This document shows, piece by piece, positions 16,224 through 23,132 of a stretch of DNA of 64,000 bases. How positions within the stretch are numbered: position 1 is the stretch's first letter; each line of letters starts with the position of its first letter. The stretch comes from Pedococcus sp. 5OH_020 (GTDB taxonomy: Bacteria; Actinomycetota; Actinomycetes; Actinomycetales; Dermatophilaceae): assembly GCF_027812955.1 (NCBI RefSeq), contig NZ_JAPYZV010000009.1:103873-167872 (forward strand). The letters run 5' to 3'. The notes beneath the pieces are model-generated. The model had not been told where the DNA came from, made no database searches, and was given only the letters and a program-made list of their open reading frames with translations. Made by a program: the position numbers and the translations under genes.

Positions 16224-17792
16224 TCAGGCGCGGGACTTCGCGGCCTTGGCCCGGGTGGTGGCAGCCTTTGCGGTAGCCCTGGCCTTGGCGGCCGCAGACT
16301 TGGCTGGGGTGCGGGCAGCCGCCTTGGCCGCGGCGCGGGCAGACGCCTCCTGGGCCTTGGCAACCGACTGTGCAGCCGCCCTCGCGGCTCGTTGGGCGGC
16401 TTTGACCCGGCCCTTGGCCAGTCCGGTGCTGTGCTTCGCGTGGCCTTTGCCGTAGGCGTGGCCGGCACCGGTGACGGCGCGCGTACCCGAACCCGGCTGC
16501 GGGGTGGGCTTCGCACGAGTGGCGCTGGGTCGACCGAACCTGGCCGGTACTGGTTCTGGCGATGACACCGGCGCCGACTGCGGCGACGAGGACGACTCGA
16601 CCAGGACCGCTGGCACGACCACCACCTGTTCCGAGGGACCGAGCCTGAAGGCGGACGCGGAGACGACGACACGGTCACCGGTGAGGGCCGTGTCCACCGG
16701 TTCGGTGGCGGGCCTGACAGGGCCCGGCTGGTCGCCGGACGGTCGGTGGTTGGTGCCGGGCGGTGTGATCGGAGACGGCACGTCGCCGGGCCTGACCGGG
16801 CCGTGAGCCGTGATGGCGGGCCGGTTGCCTTGGTCGCCGAGGAGCCTGTGGATGGCCGCAGGGATTACACCGCTCATGGCCACGGCCGCCCCGACACCCG
16901 CCACTGCGACGGCCCAGGCCGTCGTTCCGGCGCCGATACGGGCCAAGCCGGAAGAGGCGTCGGTGTGGCCGTTTCGGCGCAGCACCACCCTCGAGGTGGC
17001 CGGGGCGGGGGAGCTCCAGGTGAGCAGGTCCTCGACCGTGGGCTTGCCCGTGGTCGGGGCGGTGGTGGTGCCGGCGGCGATAGAGGCGGCCGTGGTGATG
17101 TCGGCGGCCAGCGGCGAATGTGACTGGGCGGCGAACCGCCGCCGTACCGCGGGGAGGTCGGCGACCTCGGCGGGAGTGGCGGGCACCCGCAACGTGGCCA
17201 CCAGGCTGTCCACGGGAAGGACGAGGCTGCTCTGACCCTCGAGGACCAGCGCAAGCACCGCGCTGGGCTCCTGCCCGGTAATCCTGGCGATCGAGTCGCG
17301 TCCAAGTCCCGCCACTACGCCAAGCGCGAGGACCTCGGCCACAGCAGACCCGCACGCCCGGAGCATGGCGACCCCCTGGTCGACCGGGGCGGGTTGTGGG
17401 CCTGTGCCGGTACCGGCGGCGGGGGTGCGGCTCGGCACCGGACAGGCAGCGGAGCGAAGACTCGCGGCAGCCTGGGCGCTCTCCCGCGCCGCGCCTACTG
17501 CTAGCTCGAGCCAGTCGTCGTCGTCGCCGGCGACGCAGACCGAGATGCCGTCGATCAGGGACGACCAGGTGGTGACGGCCAGCGGGCCCGGGTCAGCGTC
17601 CGAGACCACCCTCAAATAACGCACGAGGATGGGGTTGGTCGCTTCGTACAACCGTGCGAAGCACTCCTCGTCACCACCTTGTGCGCCGCTAAGGAGTGTG
17701 GCCATTTCCCCCGACACGTCCCCATTTTCGCTCGGTTGGTGCGCCAGGCGCCTCATCCGTTCGGCCGATGGACAGAAGGCCGTGGGGCCCAC
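16224..17792 (-). CDS. Sigma-factor-like protein with membrane anchor and Ala/Lys-rich tail
   Basis: This protein of up to 522 residues has three parts. Residues about 30-220 resemble an ECF sigma factor: LLSGAQGGDEECFARLYEATNP matches region 2 (here residues 33-54) and LRVPATPAEVADLPAVRRRF sits where region 4 would end. The DNA-contacting residues look weak, so it may not be a working sigma factor. Residues about 290-314 form one membrane helix. After a Pro/Ser-rich linker, residues 440-522 are an Ala/Lys-rich tail with repeated AAKA-type units like histone-H1-like bacterial proteins. Start is uncertain; the Met at 17756 or a Met near residue 30 would also work. It follows the AMIN-like lipoprotein after 67 bases. 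Confidence 0.7.
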   Translation of the reverse strand: MGPTAFCPSAERMRRLAHQPSENGDVSGEMATLLSGAQGGDEECFARLYEATNPILVRYLRVVSDADPGPLAVTTWSSLIDGISVCVAGDDDDWLELAVGAARESAQAAASLRSAACPVPSRTPAAGTGTGPQPAPVDQGVAMLRACGSAVAEVLALGVVAGLGRDSIARITGQEPSAVLALVLEGQSSLVLPVDSLVATLRVPATPAEVADLPAVRRRFAAQSHSPLAADITTAASIAAGTTTAPTTGKPTVEDLLTWSSPAPATSRVVLRRNGHTDASSGLARIGAGTTAWAVAVAGVGAAVAMSGVIPAAIHRLLGDQGNRPAITAHGPVRPGDVPSPITPPGTNHRPSGDQPGPVRPATEPVDTALTGDRVVVSASAFRLGPSEQVVVVPAVLVESSSSPQSAPVSSPEPVPARFGRPSATRAKPTPQPGSGTRAVTGAGHAYGKGHAKHSTGLAKGRVKAAQRAARAAAQSVAKAQEASARAAAKAAARTPAKSAAAKARATAKAATTRAKAAKSRA

Positions 17793-17859
17793 CTCACGGC
17801 GGTGGCCGGGTCCGAGAGGGCAACGGGGGCCGTCACCTCCCTAACGCAGCGGATCCGGT

Positions 17860-18789
17860 TCAGCGGGTGTCACCGATCTCGAAGATGGTGTTCCTGCTCG
17901 TGGCGAACATCCGTACGGCCCGGACCGTGACGTGGTCGGACGAGCGGGCGTGCGCAAGGCGGTAGGTGTCGATGCCTGCGGCTCGCGTGACGACTGGGTC
18001 GCTCCATCCGTACACCGCGCGGGCATAGGCGGTGGCGACCAGCTCGGCGCTGCCGCGCCACGGCGCATGCCCTTGGTCGAACGCCGTCTGCTCGACTCTC
18101 GCCATCGAGAGGCTGTCATCGGGCCACATCCTCCAGGGCGGGCGCTCGGCGACGTCCAATACCAACCGGTCAGGGGACCGCAGCCGCGCCACTCGGAAGC
18201 CGGCCGTGCGACCGAGGCCGACTCCAAAGCTGAGCACGGCTTCGAAGTCGCCGGAGATGGACACCTGCTTCACCGTGGGAAATCCCGTCTTCACCGTGGA
18301 CGGGCCCGTGTACGGAGTGATGGGAGTCGCCTCCCATGTGGCGACGGCCCCCTGGACCACGACCTCCAGGAACGACGAGCCCCGCAGCGGCACGACCTTG
18401 TCAGAGGGGTCCTGGTGCACGACTGGCACGTAGCGGACCTTGACTTCGCCATACGAGGCGGTGAACTCCAAGACGACTCGCTCATAAGAGCCATGGCGCC
18501 CGGCCTTGATCGCCTTGAGTACCGGCAGGCCACCCCGGGACGGAGAGGCCGCGATCGTGCGCGGCTCAATCGGCCAGACCGGCCCGACCGCCACGCCACT
18601 CGGCTGGGGCGCCGCCGAAGGCGGCGTGGACGCGCGCGTTGTCGGGGCTGACGTCGACCCCGACGTCGGCCTCGACATCGTGTTCGCCGCTGTGGGAGGG
18701 GCGGTGGACGTGCTGCCCGGCGCGGCGCACGCCGCCAGGGCGGAGGTCACGGCAACGATTCCGAGCAGTCGCCTGATCATGGGGATCAC
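17860..18789 (-). CDS. Lipoprotein with AMIN-like domain
   Basis: This protein of 309 residues has a lipoprotein signal peptide (RLLGIVAVTSALAAC, lipobox LAAC with Cys near residue 21), then a Thr/Ser/Pro-rich linker of about 50 residues. The folded domain has YERVVLEFTASYGEVKVRYVP (residues about 103-123), DRLVLDVAERP and a final HVTVRAVRMF. That arrangement matches the AMIN-like beta-sandwich found in actinobacterial cell-envelope lipoproteins. Function is unknown; related AMIN domains bind peptidoglycan or direct amidases. Start at 18789 or at the Met nine bases later. It precedes the sigma-like membrane protein on the same strand and the two may be one operon. Confidence 0.75.
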   Translation of the reverse strand: MIPMIRRLLGIVAVTSALAACAAPGSTSTAPPTAANTMSRPTSGSTSAPTTRASTPPSAAPQPSGVAVGPVWPIEPRTIAASPSRGGLPVLKAIKAGRHGSYERVVLEFTASYGEVKVRYVPVVHQDPSDKVVPLRGSSFLEVVVQGAVATWEATPITPYTGPSTVKTGFPTVKQVSISGDFEAVLSFGVGLGRTAGFRVARLRSPDRLVLDVAERPPWRMWPDDSLSMARVEQTAFDQGHAPWRGSAELVATAYARAVYGWSDPVVTRAAGIDTYRLAHARSSDHVTVRAVRMFATSRNTIFEIGDTR

Positions 18790-18980
18790 CCCTGGTGTCC
18801 GGGGCAGCCCTTGTGGTGCCCGCTACTCCACAGACGATGAGTGGGGACCCTCGGTTGACATCGCCACCAAGGGCCGATCCCACGCGTCGTGGGAGCGCCA
18901 GCGGCTCCCACCAGAACGTCGCGCGGGCACGAGACGGGGTGCCGGCCGGTCAGTGAAGAACCTACCGGCACCCCATACCG

Positions 18981-19835
18981 TCAGAGAAGGTTGGGCGTAC
19001 CGGGCTCGGTGGCCTCGACCGGGTAGCTGTACTTCTCAGCGATCTTCTTGAGGTCGCCCGAGGACCGGATCTTGGCGATGTCCTCGTTGATGGCCTTCCC
19101 CAGTGCCGCGTTCGACTTGTTCGTCGGGAAGTTGGTCTGCCCCGGGGAGGCGGTCGACGCGATGCGCGGGTCGGGCTGGATCACCTTCACCCCTGCGCCG
19201 CTGATCGGGTGGTCCTTCAGCGCCTGGACGGCAGCGCCGAGCCCGAGCACCACGCCGTCGATACGGCCGGCCTGCAGGTCGGTCATCTGGGCGTCCGTGT
19301 CCGCATACGTCTTCAGGTTGCCGCCGAGGAGCTTCTGGAGGTCCGGCAGCGCAACGAGGCCCGTCCCGGCGCCGATCTTCATCTTCGAGATGGCGTCGAC
19401 GGTCTCAGCCCCGGACTTTGAGATGAGGGACAGAGGCGACACGACAATGGGGTCACTGAGGTTCACGACCTCTGCCCGCGCCTTGGTCCGGTACCAGCTG
19501 CCCAGAGTGGTGTCGGCGCGGCGGGTCTGCACGTTGGTGATCATCGCCGGTGACTGCCCCGGCACGACCGCGATCTTCAGGCACTCCATCTGCGCGATCT
19601 GCGTCAGCACGTCACCTTCGATGCCGGTCAGCTTGCCGTTGGCATACGTGGAGAATGGCGGGTAGGAGTACTGGGCGACCGTGAGGGTCCCCTTCTTGAG
19701 GGTTGTCAGGCCCGGGTGGGCCGGCTTGCAGGAGTCAGCGACGGCGGACGATGCGTCAGACTCGCTGCTGCAGCCGCCTACTGTGAGACAGGCGACGGCC
19801 AGGACGGCGGCGCCCGCGGTGAAGCGAAGTGACAT
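18981..19835 (-). CDS. Amino-acid-type (family 3) solute-binding lipoprotein
   Basis: This lipoprotein of 284 residues has a signal peptide ending in lipobox VGGC, and the family 3 solute-binding fold: LTVAQYSYPPFSTYANGKLTGIEGDVL at the start of the mature protein (positions 52-78 approximately), GAGTGLVALPDLQKLL, and a C-terminal DEDIAKIRSSGDLKKIAEKY-like helix. It should deliver a polar amino acid or small cyclic amine to the two permeases encoded upstream. I start at the ATG giving MSLRFTAG because the residues before it are not signal-like. It is the last gene of the leftward transporter operon, set off from the permease by 101 C/A-rich bases on its coding strand. Confidence 0.9.
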   Translation of the reverse strand: MSLRFTAGAAVLAVACLTVGGCSSESDASSAVADSCKPAHPGLTTLKKGTLTVAQYSYPPFSTYANGKLTGIEGDVLTQIAQMECLKIAVVPGQSPAMITNVQTRRADTTLGSWYRTKARAEVVNLSDPIVVSPLSLISKSGAETVDAISKMKIGAGTGLVALPDLQKLLGGNLKTYADTDAQMTDLQAGRIDGVVLGLGAAVQALKDHPISGAGVKVIQPDPRIASTASPGQTNFPTNKSNAALGKAINEDIAKIRSSGDLKKIAEKYSYPVEATEPGTPNLL

Positions 19836-19936
19836 GAGGTGGTTCTCCGATCGGGTGTGTGTTGCGTGGCGGCGAGCGGCCATGGTGGTGGGCGTGGTGG
19901 TGCGGTGTGGTGGTGCGGTTCCTGGTGAGGGTCTGG

Positions 19937-20668
19937 CTAGATTCCGGTGACTATCGGCGCTGGAGTACGTCGGCGGCGGAACGCGGTCTGGCGGACGGAG
20001 GTGACTCCCCCCAGTCGCTTCGACAGCCGGTCGGCGAAGATCGCCGCGGGCACGGTGATCACCAGGTAGATCACTGCAGCGGCAGTGAATACGGTCATGT
20101 AGTTGAAGTAGATGGCCCCCTGCTGGTACGCGATGTGCATGAGCTCGGACACCGTGATCACACTGGCAAGGCTCGTGGCATGGAACATGGTGATGGTGAG
20201 GCTCACGAGCGGCGGGATGGAGATCCTGGCGGCCTGCGGCAGCACGATGTAGCGGTAGGTGTCGAAGCGGCTCATCGACAGGGCGTATGAGGCGTCAGAC
20301 TGTCCGCGCGGCACGGTGCCGATGCTCACGCGGATCATCTCGGCCGAGTAGGCGGCGGCCGACCACACGAAGGCGATGCATGCCGAAGGCAGCGCGTCGA
20401 AGAGGATCCCGACCGATGGCAAGCCCTGGTACACCACGAAGAGCAGCACCAGGATCGGAATTCCGCGACCCACCTCGACCAGCACCAGAGCCGTCCACTT
20501 CAACGGCTTCGAGCGCGCTTCCGTCATGAGCGCGAGCAGGAACCCGAGCGGGTACCCGATGCCGCAGCTGATCACCGTGAGCAGCAGGGCGACGCCGAGC
20601 CCCGGAAGAAGGGTCGGGACCCAGTGCGGCCATTCCCACAGCCAGGACAGGGGCGTGACGGTGCTCAT
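19937..20668 (-). CDS. Amino-acid ABC transporter permease (HisMQ type)
   Basis: This 243-residue membrane protein has several transmembrane helices and the HisMQ-type motif GRGIPILVLLFVVYQGLP. The ATPase-contact loop is SDASYALSMSRFDTYRYIVLPQA (ending LPQA, as in the family). It pairs with the next permease upstream to form the membrane channel. The ATG start at 20668 overlaps the upstream stop (ATGA). It carries a short basic C-terminal tail. Confidence 0.9.
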   Translation of the reverse strand: MSTVTPLSWLWEWPHWVPTLLPGLGVALLLTVISCGIGYPLGFLLALMTEARSKPLKWTALVLVEVGRGIPILVLLFVVYQGLPSVGILFDALPSACIAFVWSAAAYSAEMIRVSIGTVPRGQSDASYALSMSRFDTYRYIVLPQAARISIPPLVSLTITMFHATSLASVITVSELMHIAYQQGAIYFNYMTVFTAAAVIYLVITVPAAIFADRLSKRLGGVTSVRQTAFRRRRTPAPIVTGI

Positions 20669-21309
20669 ACGACCGCATACCTCCGGGTGATTCGTGAGTG
20701 GACCGAACGGGAGAGGACCCCCAGCGGGATGCTCATGACGAGATAGAGGACACCAGCGAAGGCGTAGAGGGTCAGACCGTTGCCGTGCAGCTCCACCTGC
20801 TGGCCCGTGACATACGTGATCTCGCCGACGCCGATGATGGAGGCGAGCGCGGAGTCCTTGAGCAGGCCCACGAAGTACGTGGCTACAGTGGGGCTGACGG
20901 CGCGGAGAAGCTGCGGGAAGACGATGTCCTTGGTGACGCTGAACCGGCTCAGGCTCAAGGCCCATCCGGCTTCGTACTGGCCGAAGTGGATGGCGTTCAG
21001 CCCGCCACGGTAGATCTCGGCCATGCTCGCCGTCGCGATCACCCCCAGGGCCACGATCGCGGCAGGCATCGCAGGGATCACCACGTTGAGCTCCGCCATG
21101 CCGAAGAAGATGATGAAGAGCCACACCAGCGCTGGCACACCGCGGACGATGTGCACGAACGTGGTGTAGGCCAGACGCAGCACCGGTTGCCGGCTCTGCG
21201 AGAGGAGCACCAGCGGTGCGGCGAGGACGAGCCCGATCGCCCCTGACACCACAGTCAGGAGAAGCGTGATCCCTGTCGCCGCGGCAATGAGTCCGAGTGC
21301 CTCTTCCAT
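20665..21309 (-). CDS. Amino-acid ABC transporter permease (HisMQ type)
   Basis: This 214-residue membrane protein has the family features VRGVPALVWLFIIFFGM and the loop EAGWALSLSRFSVTKDIVFPQLLR. It is the second permease of the same importer. The ATG at 21309 shares one base with the stop of the ATPase gene (TGATG), showing tight translational coupling. Confidence 0.9.
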   Translation of the reverse strand: MEEALGLIAAATGITLLLTVVSGAIGLVLAAPLVLLSQSRQPVLRLAYTTFVHIVRGVPALVWLFIIFFGMAELNVVIPAMPAAIVALGVIATASMAEIYRGGLNAIHFGQYEAGWALSLSRFSVTKDIVFPQLLRAVSPTVATYFVGLLKDSALASIIGVGEITYVTGQQVELHGNGLTLYAFAGVLYLVMSIPLGVLSRSVHSRITRRYAVV

Positions 21310-22109
21310 CAGCGCCCCAACACTGCTGAGAGGAACTTCTGCGTGCGCTCGTGAGTCGGCGCGGACATGACCTGCTCGGGCGCCCCCTCCTCGATGATCG
21401 CGCCCTCGACCATGACGACCACCCGGTGGGAGACGTGTCGCGCGAACTCCATCTCGTGCGTCGCGATGATCATCGTGGTGCCCTCGCCGGCGAGGGCACG
21501 CATCACCGCAAGGATCTCGGCCCCGACCTCGGGGTCGAGACCCGACGTCGGCTCGTCGAACAGCATGAGGTCCGGGTCCATGGCCAGCGCTCGGGCGATG
21601 CCGATGCGCTGCTGCTGACCGCCGGAGCACTGGCTGGGGTAGGCGTCCGCCTTCGAGGCGAGGCCTACTCGGTCCAGCTGGGTCAGCGCCCGGTCCATCG
21701 CCTCCTTCTTCGACCGGCCGAGGACGCGCATCTGAGCCAGGGCAACGTTCTTCGCCGCGGTGAGGTGCGGGAAGAGGTTGAACGACTGGAACACCATGCC
21801 CGTGTGCCGTCGCAGGCGCAGCACCTGCGGTCGCTTGAGGTTGTCGCCCTCGAAGACGATCCGCTCGCCGGCGATCTGAAGGCTGCCGCTGCTCGGGGTC
21901 TCCAGGAGGTTGAGGCAGCGCAGCAGGGTGCTCTTGCCGGCGCCACTCGGTCCGATGAGCGCGATGACCTCGCCCTTGGCCACTGAGAGTGACACGTCGT
22001 TGACGGCACGGTGCTGCCCGAAGTCCTTCACGAGATGCTCGGCACGGACGAACTCGTTGCTCACGTCAGGCGCCGTCTCGGTGGGGCTGGTTTCTGTGTG
22101 GATCGACAT
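21309..22109 (-). CDS. Amino-acid ABC transporter ATP-binding protein (HisP/GlnQ type)
   Basis: This 266-residue cytosolic ATPase drives the importer encoded by the following permease genes. Walker A is GPSGAGKSTLL, the Q-loop is VFQSFNLFPH, the signature is CSGGQQQR (Cys in place of the usual Leu), Walker B is LMLFDEPTSGLDPE and the switch His is in IIATHEM. I start at the ATG at 22109 (MSIHTETSPTE); it begins seven bases after the dipeptidase stop. Confidence 0.93.
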   Translation of the reverse strand: MSIHTETSPTETAPDVSNEFVRAEHLVKDFGQHRAVNDVSLSVAKGEVIALIGPSGAGKSTLLRCLNLLETPSSGSLQIAGERIVFEGDNLKRPQVLRLRRHTGMVFQSFNLFPHLTAAKNVALAQMRVLGRSKKEAMDRALTQLDRVGLASKADAYPSQCSGGQQQRIGIARALAMDPDLMLFDEPTSGLDPEVGAEILAVMRALAGEGTTMIIATHEMEFARHVSHRVVVMVEGAIIEEGAPEQVMSAPTHERTQKFLSAVLGR

Positions 22110-22116
22110 GGCGTCC

Positions 22117-23103
22117 TCAAAGGGTCCGGAAGGTGCGGTCGAAGAAGCTGAGCCAGTTCTCGCCCATGATGGCGACGACCTCGTCCTGGGCGAATCCCCT
22201 GTCACGCAGCGCCTTCTCGATGTTGGGGAAGTCCGCGGGGCTGGCGATCCAGTCCAGCTTGGGAGCCTTTCCGGGGCTGTCCGGGCTGCCGGCGCCATAC
22301 TGCTTCTCCCGCGCCCACCGCCCCTGACGCATCCAGGTGAGATAAGGCACACCACCGGTCTGGTCGAAGTCCGTGCCGATGCCGACCTTGTCCACGCCGA
22401 CCCTGTCGACGGTCCAGGCCACCATCTCCGACCACTTCTGGGGCGTCGAGTACTCGCCCACGATGTTGTGGTAGACCGCCAGCCCGAGCATGCCGTCGTT
22501 GGCCTTCAACGCATCCAGCACGGCGTCGGGCTTGTTTCGCGCGTGAGGAGCCAGGGAGTACGGGTTCGAGTGGGTGATCGCCACGGGGGTGTCGGAGTAC
22601 TCGATCGCGTCGATGCTGGTCTGGTTTCCCACGTGCGACAGGTCGACGACCATGCCGGCCCGGTTCATCTCACGCACGACCGCCTTGCCGAAGCGCGACA
22701 GGCCTGAGTCGGTGGGCTCGTAGCAGGAGCCGCCGATGTCGGACTGGATGTTGTACGTCAGCTGCCCGACGCGCATCCCCATCCGGGCGAAGAGCTCCAC
22801 GAACCCAAGGCGGCCGGACAGGAACGAGACGTTCTGGCTGCCGAGCAGGATGGCGGTGCGGCCGCTGGCGGCGATCCGCCTGACGTCCGCCACGGTGTAG
22901 GCGATCTCGACGAGGTCGCTGTTGTCCTCGGCCATGTAGCGCCACTTGACGAGCTTGTCCATCGTCTCGGCGGCGTCCTCCCACCAGGCGAGGGTGGAGA
23001 CGAAGCATCCGATCCCGCCTGCGCGCAGCTGTTCGAGGGCAGGGCGCTGGTCCGGGTGGTCCATCTCGAACGGCGTACAGATGAGGCTGTCGACGTAGAT
23101 CAT
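22117..23103 (-). CDS. M19 membrane-dipeptidase-like protein, variant metal site
   Basis: This protein of 328 residues belongs to the renal/membrane dipeptidase (M19) superfamily of TIM-barrel metal hydrolases. It keeps VVDLSHVG, ITHSNPYSL and GTDFDQ, which hold two His and one Asp ligands. The usual N-terminal HxD is DSLIC here, and the bridging Glu position reads GSQN. Those substitutions mark a variant subfamily often annotated simply as membrane dipeptidase, whose substrate is not established. No signal peptide is present. It is the second gene of an operon with an unknown large protein and an amino-acid ABC importer, so an imported N-containing compound is the likely substrate. Confidence 0.85.
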   Translation of the reverse strand: MIYVDSLICTPFEMDHPDQRPALEQLRAGGIGCFVSTLAWWEDAAETMDKLVKWRYMAEDNSDLVEIAYTVADVRRIAASGRTAILLGSQNVSFLSGRLGFVELFARMGMRVGQLTYNIQSDIGGSCYEPTDSGLSRFGKAVVREMNRAGMVVDLSHVGNQTSIDAIEYSDTPVAITHSNPYSLAPHARNKPDAVLDALKANDGMLGLAVYHNIVGEYSTPQKWSEMVAWTVDRVGVDKVGIGTDFDQTGGVPYLTWMRQGRWAREKQYGAGSPDSPGKAPKLDWIASPADFPNIEKALRDRGFAQDEVVAIMGENWLSFFDRTFRTL

Positions 23104-23132
23104 GTCTTCTTCCTTGAAGGGTTGGGCGGCGC

